DNA of 64,000 bases from Eledone cirrhosa (Eukaryota; Mollusca; Cephalopoda; Octopoda; Eledonidae). The DNA is taken from assembly GCA_964016885.1 (NCBI GenBank), contig OZ024749.1, positions 35,314,998 to 35,378,997 on the forward strand, in the 5' to 3' direction. This document shows, piece by piece, positions 1-10,534 of the stretch. Position numbers and translations under genes: made by a program. Under the pieces are notes generated by a model that saw only the letters and a program-made list of their open reading frames with translations, searched no databases and had not been told where the DNA came from. Position 1 is the first letter of the stretch; every line of letters begins with the position of its first letter.

Positions 1-319
1 TCTTCCCCGCATGATGTCACAACTACCTTCACCATTACAGCAGTAATTTCTCGACATTTAAACTAGATAGACAGTGAGGTAGAATTTGGCCTGCACAAAT
101 GCATGGTGCAGCCGTCATGAAATAAACTGCAAAAGCACTTGTCAAAGCAGTCTACACTTGCAGAAACTTCGAGGTATGTGACGTCAATGAGCAATCACCC
201 CATTACAAATAAACTTTTTGTTAGAATTCCAAGGCAACTTTGCATGCTTATACATTCAAACCATATCTCGTTGAGAGAGAAATGGGAGCAACCGATAATA
301 TAGTGAATATATTTCTTAT
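1..319. other. unannotated unique sequence
   Basis: About 320 bases of ordinary A+T-rich sequence with no tandem pattern, no tRNA-like promoter boxes and no open frame of note. I recognise nothing in it. Confidence 0.5.
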
Positions 320-352
320 AGCCTCATTAATATATATATATATATATATATA
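320..352. repeat. (TA)n microsatellite
   Basis: About 12 TA units directly abutting the left arm of hammerhead stem I. Confidence 0.9.
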
Positions 353-465
353 AATATATTCATTTTATTAAGGCTAAAAAGTGAAAAATCTGATGACCCT
401 GTGATAAACAGGCGAAACTCCAGAGTAGCAAGACTCACTTTTTCAGCCTTAATAAAATGAATATT
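353..465 (+). ncRNA. hammerhead ribozyme 1 (type I, Penelope/retrozyme-like)
   Basis: Self-cleaving RNA motif. Seen directly: CTGATGA at 390-396; stem II CCTGT (398-402) with ACAGG (408-412) closing a GATAA loop; GAAA at 414-417; stem III ACTC/GAGT (417-420 with 423-426), 3-4 bp; A427 as the predicted cleavage base after U426. Stem I is very long: GTGA (381-384) with TCAC (435-438), AAAAA (376-380) with TTTTT (439-443), GGCT (372-375) with AGCC (445-448), then about 16 more pairs out to about 356 and 464, with C444 bulged. An internal loop lies between the core and the outer stem, where tertiary contacts occur in this class. Weak point: the stem II closing position is C397-C413 rather than the usual G-C, so activity may be reduced. 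The short stem III and extended stem I fit hammerheads known from Penelope-like elements. No reverse transcriptase frame lies nearby. Confidence 0.75.
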
Positions 466-516
466 AAAACTCTATTTTCTTTCCTTTCTTTCAGCTGTCA
501 ATCATATATGGATAGA

Positions 517-520
<4 letters not shown>

Positions 521-575
<55 letters not shown>
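521..575. repeat. (TA)n microsatellite
   Basis: About 27 TA units. It forms the 5' junction of the LINE-a fragment that follows. Confidence 0.95.
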
Positions 576-577
<2 letters not shown>

Positions 578-579
<2 letters not shown>

Positions 580-812
580 GACCGATGGGTGAAGAAGTGC
601 CAGGAATTGCCAGTTGAAGGAAGACGTGGTAGAGGTAGACCACGAAAAATATGGGCGGAGGTGGTGAGAACAGACCTCAGATCATTGAAGCTCACGGTGG
701 AGATTACGAGGGACCGTGACGAGTGGAGAGATGCTGTGCTGAATAAGACCCGTCCCACCCTTGCAAGCAGGGAAAAGCGGGCGTAAAATGATGATGATGA
801 TGATGATGATGA
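578..812 (+). mobile_element. LINE-a 3' end, 5'-truncated non-LTR retrotransposon
   Basis: The last about 65 codons of a non-LTR retrotransposon ORF2, read through to 786. The peptide has DRWVKKCQELPVEG, RGRGRPRK and WAEVVRTDL, the basic C-terminal tail seen downstream of the reverse transcriptase in many LINEs, and ends in TLASREKRA just before the stop. The 3' end is a short trailer of GAT repeats. The element is cut off at its 5' side, where (TA)n begins abruptly, as expected of incomplete target-primed reverse transcription. It matches the copies at 11415-11935 and 38487-38786. It is a dead fragment with no endonuclease or catalytic domain. Confidence 0.85.
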
Positions 813-861
813 TATATAAAACAGGCTTCTGCAGCTTATATCTGGCGAATTCCACTCACAA

Positions 862-955
862 CACTATAGTAGAAGACACTTGCTCAAGGTGCAATTATGT
901 GGGATAGAACCTGAAGCCACATGGTTGTGAAGTAAACTCCTTAACCACACTTTCA
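862..955 (-). mobile_element. SINE-G head (tRNA-derived), fragment
   Basis: On the minus strand the sequence reads as a tRNA-like head: TGGTTAAGGAGTTTACTTCACAACC, then box B-like GGTTCTATCCC, then a GGTGCACCTTGAGCAAGTGTCTTCTAC-type segment. This is the head of a cephalopod SINE type. The body is missing here. Confidence 0.65.
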
Positions 956-1035
956 TATAATATATGTGTGTGTGTATATATATGTATATATATATATATA
1001 AACAACAGTTATCATCATCATCATCATCAGTCTGA
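956..1035. repeat. TA/GT and ATC microsatellites
   Basis: (TG)n/(TA)n at 956-1000 and (ATC)6 at about 1012-1030. Confidence 0.85.
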
Positions 1036-1139
1036 TGATACAGCTGTTTTATATCGAAGTAAATCACTAAATATGAGAGATGGCTATTGATTATTTACAA
1101 ATCTATACACTCAATACTTTAGGAAATATTATCTCTCTA

Positions 1140-1580
<441 letters not shown>

Positions 1581-1965
1581 TTTTTTGTAATGTATATAGA
1601 TGTTTTATATTTGTAAAACCCACCCATGTTGTGTGAGGACATGACAGAATTGATTGAGGGCGAGTTAATAGGTGTATAAATGTGTGTGTGTATGTAAAAG
1701 GTAATGGAGGGGAGAGTTAATAAGTGTATGAAGGCCATTAGCGGTTTTATTATTGATTACATAACAAATGTGGTTAAGATGAAACTGGTCACCCTCCCCA
1801 ATATAATCCACAAATTTATATCAAGAATTATAGAACAGTTCTAGTCCTGTAGAAGCTCTTCTATATTAAAACTTTTATACTCTGCTATCTATTGAGAACC
1901 TTACTTACTGTGGTTACCTCTGATTCAACCCGGAATAACTTATATATATATATATGCATGAAAGA
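1581..1965. other. unannotated sequence
   Basis: A+T-rich sequence with short GT runs (1560-1575, 1680-1695). No gene or recognisable element seen. Confidence 0.5.
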
Positions 1966-2150
1966 CGACAGCTGTATAACAAAGTGCAGGGCAATAAAGA
2001 TAGACGGTAGCCACGGAGTAGGCAGACCCAGAAAAACATGGGACGAACTGATAAATTCCGACCTCACACGCTTACACCTCTCCAAGACAATGTCACTGGA
2101 CCGAGACCTTTGGCGGTACTCAGTAATAGAGAAGACCCGCCTTACCTAAA
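1966..2150 (+). mobile_element. LINE-b C-terminal fragment
   Basis: An open stretch to the stop at 2147-2149 encodes CITKCRAIKIDGSH, GVGRPRKTWDELINSDL and DRDLWR, ending IEKTRLT. The GRPRKTW and DL motifs are typical of the tail of non-LTR retrotransposon ORF2 proteins. The sequence differs clearly from LINE-a, so this is a second family. It is truncated upstream at a (TA)n tract (1940-1955). The rest of the element is absent. Confidence 0.7.
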
Positions 2151-2239
2151 TACAAAGTAAAAACCTACTACAGTCAGTAGGCATCTCTATCAAAACACCC
2201 CCCCGTCCCACCACCTCCACCCCATCCACACCGCCCCTT

Positions 2240-2659
2240 TCAATGTACAGTTATGTTGGTCCCACAACATCCAGGCCGAAACAAATGAGATCGTGTAGGT
2301 GTCACGACAAAAAAAAACACACAGTCCACGCTGTAAATGTGGCCGTGTAGGCAACACGGTAAAAACCTCCCAGCCCCACACTGTAAATGTGGTTGGTGTT
2401 AGGAAGGGCATCCAGCTGTAGAAAACCCGCCAGACAGTCCACGCTGTAATGTGGCCGTGTAGGCAACACGGTAAAAACCTCCCAGCCCCACACTGTAAAT
2501 GTGGTTGGTGTTAGGAAGGGCATCCAACTGTAGAAAACCCGCCAGACAGTCCTATGCGAGCAAGACAACCACTCTTGCCTCAAGTGGGAAAACCCCCGTC
2601 CAAACCCATGCAAGCGTGGAACACGGACGCTAAACCTGATGATGATGATGATGATGATG
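2240..2659 (+). mobile_element. SINE-B, 5'-incomplete, with internal tandem duplication
   Basis: GAT-tailed SINE body: 'GTGTAGGTGTCACGAC', 'GTTGGTGTTAGGAAGGGCAT', 'CCATGCAAGCGTGGAACACGG', then (GAT)8. The segment beginning AGTCCACGCTG at 2323 is repeated at 2436, a 113-bp tandem duplication that includes the GGAAGGGCATCCA motif twice. No tRNA-like head is recognisable, so the 5' end is missing or divergent. The next SINE-B starts a few bases beyond its tail. Confidence 0.85.
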
Positions 2660-2663
2660 ATAT

Positions 2664-3062
2664 GGAGGCACATGGCTTAGTGGTTAGAGCATTGGGCTTG
2701 CAATCAAAAGGTTGTGAGTTCAATTCTCAGACTGGGTGATGTGTTGTTTCCTTGAGCAAGACACTTTATTTCACATTGTTCCAGTTTACTCAGCTGTAGA
2801 AATGAGATGATAGGGACGGGGGTCCCTATCATTCCACTGCAAAGTGGTTGTGGAGGTGCCACGGTAAAAAAAAGCACCCGGCATTCACTGTAAATGAGGT
2901 TGGTGTTAGGAAGGGCATCCAGCTGTAGAAATCAAGCCAGAATCAGTTCCCGTATGAGCAAGACAAGGTCAGCCGACCGGACACTGCCCACAACAGAACA
3001 ACCCGTCTAACCCATGCTAGCGTGGAAGAACGGACGGAAAATGGTGATGATGATGATGATAT
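2664..3062 (+). mobile_element. SINE-B, full-length tRNA-derived SINE
   Basis: Complete copy. The tRNA-like head has box A TGGCTTAGTGGTTAGAGCA and box B GAGTTCAATTCTC, the split RNA polymerase III promoter. The body follows (GTGATGTGTTGTTTCCTTGAG, GGTGCCACGGTAAAAAAAAGC, GGTTGGTGTTAGGAAGGGCA), then GCTAGCGTGGAAGAACGGACGG and a (GAT)n tail. It sits directly after the (GAT)n tail of the preceding SINE-B, giving a head-to-tail pair. Confidence 0.9.
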
Positions 3063-3235
3063 ATATATATATATATTATTGGCAGTATGATCCTCCCAAA
3101 GTATAACAATATCTGTTTCACCATGTTTTCAGATAAAAAAAATCTTGCAAAACAATTAACTATATCTATATAACAAATAACTATATATATATATATATAT
3201 ATATATACTCACATATATATATATAGCAAAGTTGT
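3058..3235. repeat. (TA)n tracts
   Basis: (TA)n at 3060-3077 and 3182-3226, separated by unremarkable sequence. Confidence 0.85.
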
Positions 3236-3929
3236 ACACGAAAATTTGAAATATGTCGGATGAATGAACAAAAGCAGGAACTTCTTCTCCAACCACTCCT
3301 TGGGCAATGAATTCTGTGTATGGATGAATGCTTCTTTTTGTTTGCCCCACCCCACCTTAAAACAGCTCTAGAGTCCCTGCATATGGATGTAGTGAGGTTG
3401 GGGTTGGTGTTACTGCTGACAGCAATATAGAAAGGTGGAGTTGACAGCAATAAAAAGGGGTGGATTTGATATTATTGCAGACATAAATATTGAGCAACTG
3501 TCAATATTTTTCTGGAGACTATATTTCAAATAAGATTAATCATCTATCGGAATTAGTACATTTCCATCTTACCTAGTAACCTTAGGCAAGGTTGTAAATT
3601 ACTTTAGTGTTTTTTTTGCCTCAATCAACTTAGCTGTAAATAGCTACCACTCCCACTTCACACTACACTAAACACTATTAATGGGTTAAAATAACTTACT
3701 CTTGTCTTTTAGGCGTGAAGCAATGAAAATAAAAATGCATTGTAAATATTAAAATAAACTGGATGTCAGACATCAAAAGTTTTTCCATTCTGGGAGAGGT
3801 TTGATGGGTGTTTCAAACAACAACACTATGGTCACTTTAGTACTGTGACTTTTTTTCTTGATAATGTCAAACAGTCCTAAATTTGACTTAATCACTTTCT
3901 TTAATGTTATCAATTGTCCTACAACTAAT
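3236..3929. other. unannotated A+T-rich sequence
   Basis: No gene, promoter box or tandem array seen. A short local repeat around AGCAATA (3410-3460) is present. Several small open frames are no longer than expected by chance. Confidence 0.45.
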
Positions 3930-4115
3930 ATGTTCAATACCAAACTGGTCAAATCTAGTTCTACTTCTATGAAACAAAACCTCACCTTTTAAATTAAAAT
4001 CTTCCAACATAATTTTATATAAGAACCATATGTTAAGTATCTATCTAAGTAATGAAATAATAATTTTAATTTAAGTAAATCCCCCCAAACTTTCCACTAA
4101 TTAATTGTGTATTGA
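3930..4115 (-). mobile_element. MITE1, partial
   Basis: Minus-strand match to the TTAA-flanked MITE1 family: TTCTACTTCTATGAAAC, AAATCTTCCAACATAATTTT, ATAAGAACC, then the A+T-rich interior. Termini are degraded: the 3' end reads 'AATACCAAACTGG' without an intact CCCTTT. Confidence 0.6.
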
Positions 4116-4289
4116 AAGTATTAATGACGAGCACCTGGTAAAGTCATGGTAGATTTGGTGGGTTCAATATATAGAACATGTCAGGATCTTTAACCAACTA
4201 ATTATGTACTTGAGTTGATTTTAATCAGAGCTGATTGCGGACACATAATAATAAAAACAATAACAACCATGTAAGTTATTAGACAGTAC

Positions 4290-4323
4290 ACACACACACA
4301 CATATATATAATATATATATTAT
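4290..4323. repeat. (CA)n/(TA)n
   Basis: Short (CA)7 followed by (TA)n immediately before the SINE-F tail. Confidence 0.85.
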
Positions 4324-4640
4324 ATCCTCCTCCTCATCATCATTGTTTAATGTCCATTTTCCAAGCTAGCATGGGTTAGACAGATTGTCACGTTATGAGA
4401 CAAGTCAGGTCCAGCAACTATGTCACGCTCATACAGAGCTGTTTCTGACTTGGTTTCAATGGCTTCATAACACCAAACACATTAAATTATGGATTAGGTA
4501 CTTTTCTATCAGGGCCTCAACATTTGACTACCCACATCCTGGAGGGATGAATACAAGGGAAAAGAGCTAGGGGACATCAGAAAAGGATATGAAGGAGTTT
4601 GGCGGAATGTACTGCAATGGCAAGAGGCAGGAAAAGATGG
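4324..4640 (-). mobile_element. SINE-F-like element
   Basis: Starts with the reverse of a (GAT)n tail (CATCATCATTGTTTAATGTCC), then CCAAGCTAGCATGGGTTAGAC. This matches the 3' part of the GAT-tailed elements at 23446 and 23662. The distal boundary is uncertain. Confidence 0.55.
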
Positions 4641-4729
4641 AGAGTGCTGGTCCATAAGTCCATGACCCCCAACACTCAGCTATTGAACTATTCCAATATA
4701 ATCAATCACTAAATGGAACTATTTACATA

Positions 4730-5405
4730 TTGAAGTTTTTGCCTCTTGAACCATTGATATGTCACCGTTGGACTGATTGGTCTGCATTTATAGAACATAT
4801 TGATCTATAATCTTACAACTGATTGATCTTTATTGATATAACTGATTGATTTGTACTGGTGGAACATATAGATCAGTGCTAATAAACTTCTTTGATCTTT
4901 AATCATAAAACATATTGATCTATGCTGATTGAATATATTGATTTCTACTGATAGAACACATTGATTGATCTGTACTGATATAAAACATATTGATCTGTAT
5001 TGATCAACTGACCAATACAATATATTGATTTTAGCTGGACGAGCATATTGATTTTTGGCAATTTAAACACGATGATCTATACTGATACAATATATCGATC
5101 TCTGCTGATTGAATATATTGATTTCTGCTGATATAACTGATTCATCTGTACAGATATGATTGATTGATGAGCATTGATCAATAAAACATACCCATCTGTG
5201 TTGATTGATGTACACTGATCAATAAAAACATATTGATTTGTGCAGATATAACTGATTGATGAGTACTGAACAATAAAACATATTCATCTGTGTTGATTGA
5301 TGTGCCCTGATCAAGAAAAACATATTGATCTATGCTCATTGAAAATATGTGTCTGCTAATAGGCCAGATGATACAAATCTGAGTGTATAAATCTGTATCA
5401 ATCAG
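4730..5405. repeat. degenerate TGAT-rich minisatellite
   Basis: Irregular repeats built from 'ATTGATCTGTACTGATA' and 'AAAACATATTGATCTG', about 28-45 bp per unit, heavily diverged over 670 bp. An old array. The small minus-strand frame across it is a by-product. Confidence 0.75.
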
Positions 5406-5469
5406 TGTATTTAATAATCAGATTTTATTGAACAGTGACTATATAAACTTAACCTGTCATGTGTGTTTT

Positions 5470-5606
5470 TATATATATACATACATACATACATACATAT
5501 AAATACATACATATATACATATATGCATACATATGTACATATATGTGTATATATATATAAATACATATATATATATATACACATACACACATACACATAC
5601 ATATAT
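5470..5606. repeat. (TACA)n/(TA)n microsatellite
   Basis: Compound CATA and TA repeats. It forms the 5' flank of a truncated SINE-B. Confidence 0.9.
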
Positions 5607-5608
5607 AT

Positions 5609-5722
5609 GAGCAAGACACGGTCAGCCGACCCAACTTGCCTCTAAATGGGACAAACCCACCTAGCCCATGCTAGCGTGGAAGATAGACGTTAAATGATGA
5701 TGATCATGATAATGATGATGAT
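5609..5722 (+). mobile_element. SINE-B 3' end, 5'-truncated
   Basis: GAGCAAGACACGGTCAGCCG, CCATGCTAGCGTGGAAGATAG and a GAT-rich tail. Only the last about 110 bp are present. (TA)-rich repeats lie on both sides. Confidence 0.85.
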
Positions 5723-5723
5723 A

Positions 5724-5775
5724 TATATAATACATATACATATACATTTATATATATATATATATATGTGAGTAT
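5724..5775. repeat. (TA)n microsatellite
   Basis: Imperfect TA tract directly following a SINE-B tail. Confidence 0.85.
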
Positions 5776-5784
5776 ATGAGTCTG

Positions 5785-5965
5785 TGTGTTTAGATGTGTC
5801 TATGTCATGTGACCTAGCAGTTCAACAAACCAGATATAGATAAAATAAGTACCAGACTTGACAAAAATAAGTACTGGGGTTGGGTTCAATATGATCGACT
5901 AAATCAACACAGTATCTCAGCATGGCGGTAGTCTAATGAGAGAAACCATCAAAAGAATACAAGAA
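5785..5965 (+). mobile_element. SINE-G body (cephalopod-SINE-like)
   Basis: GTGACCTAGCAGTTCAACAAA, AAATAAGTACCAGACTTGAC, AATAAGTACTGGGGTTGGG, GATCGACTAAAT and CAGCATGGCGGTAGTC. I recall this order of motifs from cephalopod SINE bodies. The tRNA head is absent. Confidence 0.7.
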
Positions 5966-6339
5966 TTTCATATTGATTTTTAATCACCAAAAAACACAAA
6001 ATTCCTCCCTAAAATCTTTCCAATTGATTTCTTTTTCTGATATATTGGTCCCTTATGACTTTTCCAATAGGTTCCTGTTCTATTGAACTATCAATATTGA
6101 TTTGTTGACTTAACCATTACAGTTTGGTATAGAATAAAATCGACAGAGCAGATCAATTCACTTTATACATTGATCTCACCTGATTGAGTAAATATATCTG
6201 TGATGGCATTCTAATGGATTACCTTTCAAATGTATTGAGGAAGATATGCTCCTTCATTGTATAATCTACAGCTACTTAGACTTACATGGCATATTCAATA
6301 CATGTGTGTATATCATTGCAACATATGTGTATAAAGTGT
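5966..6339. other. unannotated sequence
   Basis: A+T-rich unique sequence. Nothing recognised. Confidence 0.45.
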
Positions 6340-6364
6340 CACATATATGTATATATGTATATGC

Positions 6365-6401
<37 letters not shown>

Positions 6402-6430
6402 TGTGTGTGTGTGTGTGTGTGTATGTATAT
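6340..6430. repeat. (TA)n, (GT)n microsatellite
   Basis: TA and TG dinucleotide tracts flanking the SINE-B tail. Confidence 0.9.
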
Positions 6431-6712
6431 GCATCATCATCATCATCATCATCGTTTAACGTCCATCTTCCACGCTTGCATGGGTTTGGACGGGAATTTT
6501 CCCACTTTAGGCAAGATTGGTTGTCTTGCTCGTACTGTCTAGTGGGTTTTCTACAGCTGGATGCCCTTCCTAACACCAACCACGTTTACAGTGTGGACTG
6601 GGAGGTTTTTACCGTGTTACCTACATGGCCACATTACAGTGTGGACTGTGTGTTTTTTTGTCGTGACACCTACACGACCTCATTTGTTTCGGACTGGATG
6701 TTGTGGTACCAT
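6431..6712 (-). mobile_element. SINE-B, headless subtype
   Basis: Minus-strand copy of the same subtype as 2240-2659: reverse (GAT)n tail, CCACGCTTGCATGGGTTTGG, CAGCTGGATGCCCTTCC, CCGTGTTACCTACATGGCC, GTCGTGACACCTACACGACC. It ends at the same 'TTTCGGACTGGATGTTGTGG' point where the 2240 copy begins, so this subtype appears to have its own defined 5' end rather than random truncation. Confidence 0.85.
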
Positions 6713-6714
6713 AT

Positions 6715-6782
6715 GCATGTATATGTGTATATATATATATGTGTGTATGTGTGTATGTGTGTGTGTGTGTGTCCATGCTTGT
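6715..6782. repeat. (TA)n/(GT)n microsatellite
   Basis: TATG and GT repeats. Confidence 0.9.
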
Positions 6783-6784
6783 GT

Positions 6785-6925
6785 GTTTTATGTCCTGTAG
6801 CTTACCACTTTCACAGAAAGGGGTCCATAAAATAAGTACCAGCTTTGAAAAAATTGCAGGCAGGGAGATCAATATTATCAACAAATCTCTTCAAATCTCA
6901 GCAGGGCCACTGTCCTTCAGCTATA
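6785..6925 (+). mobile_element. SINE-G body, diverged
   Basis: TTTTATGTCCTGTAGCTTACC, AAAATAAGTACCAGCTTTG, GAGATCAATATTATC and CAGCAGGGCCACTGTCC match the order of motifs at 5785-5965, with more divergence. Confidence 0.55.
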
Positions 6926-7079
6926 TATGTTAGCCTACAGTTAGAGGATGGGAAGAAGTCTCTCAGCTATGTAGCTACATACATCACAACAATGTCAGTA
7001 AAAAGATGGTGACTGTTAGTTGTTCTCAGGACAGGTGATATCCTTAAGGCCAACTCAGAGAGGCACATTATTCATCCTT

Positions 7080-7385
7080 AAACGATCACGTTTTTATACA
7101 AATTTGTTTAACTATATTAACTATATAATAATTTCCAGTGATCAATAAATAAATCATTAAAGATCTTTACTGTGTAGCAGCATTGTGGAGATATTCAAAG
7201 TGATAGATAGGGTTGTATAGTGACACATAATTTGGCATGGGCAAGTGGGGACTGTATAGAAGAAAATGCTGTCTTTGTTCTTTTCTTAGTGTGGCCAGAG
7301 AAAGAAGTGTCCAAAACTACATTTGTCGATTTACCAAACTCTAAGTAGAAATTACTTTATTTGGGAGAATGGGGTATATAACTAT
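7080..7385 (-). repeat. A+T-rich dispersed repeat (family R)
   Basis: Minus-strand match to 16830-17060 and 18440-18690. Shared blocks are TGATCAATAAATAAATCATT, 'TAGCAGCATTGTGGAGATATT', 'GACACATAATTTGGCATGGG' and 'CAAACTCTAAGTAGAAATTA'. No coding capacity and no terminal repeats identified. Class unknown. Confidence 0.6.
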
Positions 7386-7393
7386 AAGAATGG

Positions 7394-9230
7394 GTGTACA
7401 TATTGTAGACCTAGTCTAGGATGCTAAATATCCAGACACATATTGTAGAGCTAGCCTAGGGTGGTAAATATCCAGACACACATTGTAGAACTAGCCTAGG
7501 ATGCTAAATATCCAGACACATATTGTAGAGCTAGGCTAGGATGGTAAATACCCAGACACATTGTAGAGCTAGGCTAGGGTGGTAAATACCCAGACACATT
7601 GTAGAGCTAGGCTAGGGTGGTAAATATCCAGACACATATTGTAGAGCTAGGCTAGGATACTAAATACCCAGACACATATTGTAGAGCTAGGCTAGGGTGG
7701 TAAATATCCAGACACATATTGTAGAGCTAGGCTAGGATGCTAAATACCCAGACACATATTGTAGAGCTAGGCTAGGATGCTAAATATCCAGACACATATT
7801 GTAGAGCTAAGCTAGGATGGTAAATACCCAGACACATATTGTAGAGCTAGGCTAGGATGGTAAATACCCAGACACATATTGTAGAGCTAGGCTAGGATGC
7901 TAAATATCCAGACACATATTGTAGAGCTAGGCTAGGATGCTAAATATCCAGACACATATTGTAGAGCTAGGCTAGGATGCTAAATATCCAGACATATTGT
8001 AGAGCTAGGCTAGGATGCTAAATATCCAGACACATATTGTAGAGCTAGGCTAGGATGGTAAATATCCAGACACATATTGTAGAGCTAGGCTAGGATGCTA
8101 AATATCCAGACACATATTGTAGAGCTAGGCTAGGATGGTAAATATCCAGACACATATTGTAGAGCTAGGCTAGGGTGGTAAATATCCAGACACATATTGT
8201 AGAGCTAGGCTAGGATGCTAAATATCCAGACACATATTGTAGAGCTAGACTAGGATGGTAAATATCCAGACACATATTGTAGAGCTAGGCTAGGATGGTA
8301 AATACCCAGACACATATTGTAGAACTAGGCTAGGATAGTAAATACCCAGAAACATATTGTAGAGCTAGGCTAGGATGGTAAATATCCAGACACATATTGT
8401 AGAGCTAGGCTAGGATGGTAAATACCCAGACACATATTGTAGAGCTAGGCTAGGATGCTAAATACCCAGACACATATTGTAGAGCTAGGCTAGGATGCTA
8501 AATACCCAGACACATATTGTAGAGCTAGGCTAGGATGCTAAATACCCAGACACATATTGTAGAGCTAGGCTAGGATGGTAAATACCCAGACACATATTGT
8601 AGAGCTAGGCTAGGGTGGTAAATATCCAGACACATATTGTAGAGCTAGGCTAGGATGGTAAATATCCAGACACATATTGTAGAGCTAGGCTAGGATGCTA
8701 AATATCCAGACACATATTGTAGAGCTAGGCTAGGATGGTAAATACCCAGACACATATTGTAGAGCTAGGCTAGGATGCTAAATACCCAGACACATATTGT
8801 AGAGCTAGGCTAGGATGCTAAATACCCAGACACATATTGTAGAGCTAGGCTAGGATGGTAAATATCCAGACACATATTGTAGAGCTAGGCTAGGATGCTA
8901 AATACCCAGACACATATTGTAGAGCTAGGCTAGGATGCTAAATACCCAGACACATATTGTAGAGCTAGGCTAGGGTGGTAAATATCCAGACATATTGTAG
9001 AGCTAGTTTAGGGCGCTAAATACCTAGGAATACATTGTAAAGCTAGCTTAGGGTGCTAAATACCTAGGAACACATTGTTGAGCTAGCTTAGGGTGCTAAA
9101 TACGTAGGAACACATTGTAGAATTAGCATAGGATGTGAAAACACAGACACATATTGTAGAGCTAGGCTAGGATGGTAAATATCCAGACACATATTGTAGA
9201 ACTCCCCTAGGATGCTAAATACCTGGACAC
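7394..9230. repeat. 40-bp satellite array
   Basis: About 45 tandem copies of a 40-bp unit of the form CACATATTGTAGAGCTAGGC followed by TAGGATGSTAAATAYCCAGA. The middle is nearly perfect. The main variants are GATG C/G TAAAT and ATATCC/ATACCC, plus a few GGGTGG units. The outer units (before about 7540 and after about 8990) are diverged, as expected if homogenisation acts mainly on the centre. Several units have small deletions (7557, 7997, 8990). No spacer diversity and no adjacent nuclease genes, so it is not a CRISPR array. Confidence 0.95.
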
Positions 9231-9294
9231 TAGTGGGGGTTGTCTTATAATTACCAGAAGTTAAATAGGTTTAAACTACCATTATCTATCTTTG

Positions 9295-9535
9295 TATGTA
9301 TCCCACCACCACAACAGCTGTGGTGGGGCTATAATTACCATAATTGCACCACCACAACTGCTATAGTAGAACCATAATTACTACAATCCCACCATCACAA
9401 CAGATGTGGAGGGTCTTTAATTACCAAAATCCCATCACCACAATAGCTGTGGAGGGCCTACAATTACCACAATCCCTCCACCACCACTACAGCTGTGGTG
9501 GGCCTATAAGTACCTCAATCCCACCACCACAATGT
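9295..9535. repeat. 46-bp minisatellite with an internal palindrome
   Basis: Five diverged units of form CCACCACAACAGCTGTGGTGGG + CTATAATTACCATAATC. The CCACCACA..TGTGGTGG part can fold back within each unit. Confidence 0.8.
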
Positions 9536-9589
9536 CAGTAATGTGGAAATGTTTGCAAGAATACAATCAACTGTTTCAATGGTCCCATT

Positions 9590-9815
9590 TCCTTTCATCA
9601 CCACCACATCACCTCCACATCGACATATCCACCAAACCACCATCACACCTCCTTCACATCTCATCTACCCCCACCACACCATACCCCTACATACCCACCA
9701 CCACACCAACACTGAACCATTACCACATCTGAACGTCATGCCACCACATCACACCACACCACACCACACCCCATCACATCTCCTCACATCATCCCTACAC
9801 TAACACCATCACATC
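9590..9815. repeat. CCA/CACAT-rich low-complexity tract
   Basis: Irregular ACC/ATC/CACAT repeats. Open frames here are H/T/P-rich artefacts. Confidence 0.8.
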
Positions 9816-9929
9816 TTCTTCTCACTAACATCTCCAATATCCTGTTGTCTACTTCACATTTTCCTCAGTAAACATTAACATCTATTGCAGCTATTTTAAC
9901 TCATTCCATACCTACACACACACACCCAA

Positions 9930-9961
<32 letters not shown>

Positions 9962-9966
9962 CCTCT
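9930..9966. repeat. (CT)n microsatellite
   Basis: About 18 CT units with interruptions. Confidence 0.85.
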
Positions 9967-10039
9967 TTAACTCACTACCTCTTGTCTTTCTCACCCTTTC
10001 TATCTCTGCACATGCAACATACTCTAAATCACATTCTGA

Positions 10040-10146
10040 CTAATGTTTGGATGTTTGTCAGTATGTGTACATGTGTATCCATATGTGTGTGTGTGGGTAC
10101 ATGTTTGTGCATGTGTGTATGTGTGCATGTGTGTGTGTGTGTACAT

Positions 10147-10186
<40 letters not shown>

Positions 10187-10395
10187 ATGTGTGTGTGCAT
10201 GCACATGCATGCATGTGTGTACATATGCATGCATGTGTGTATATGTGTGTGAGTTTACATGTGTGAGTGCATAAGTGCATGTGCCTGCGTGTACATGTGC
10301 TTGCATGTGTGTACATGTGCATGCATGTGTGTATATGTGTGAGTGCATGTGCCTGTGTGTACATGTGCTTGCATGTGTGTACATGTGTGTGTTAC
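10040..10395. repeat. (TG)n/TGCATG array
   Basis: GT repeats mixed with TGCATGCA steps. Long open frames on both strands (C/V/M or H/T) are composition artefacts. Confidence 0.9.
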
Positions 10396-10534
10396 AAGAG
10401 CCAACCATATATTATTATATCCAACATAAGTTCCAATAGCAGGACATTCCTATTCAATAAATCCAGAGATGTGAAGATATTTTAATCAATTTTCTTTAGT
10501 GTTTTATGTCAGATCAGTTGTTCACCTTTTATAT

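Noticed and set aside
1030..1065. Third hammerhead: CTGATGATACAGCTGTTTTA then CGAAG
   Set aside because: It has CTGATGA, but the following bases do not form a usable stem II and the GAAA is GAAG. At most a decayed relic.
2664..2760. Genuine tRNA gene from box A/B matches
   Set aside because: The boxes are those of SINE-B. No cloverleaf with an acceptor stem, and many dispersed copies share it.
7394..9230. CRISPR-like regular array
   Set aside because: The whole 40-bp unit is conserved with no variable spacers, and the host is eukaryotic. It is a satellite.
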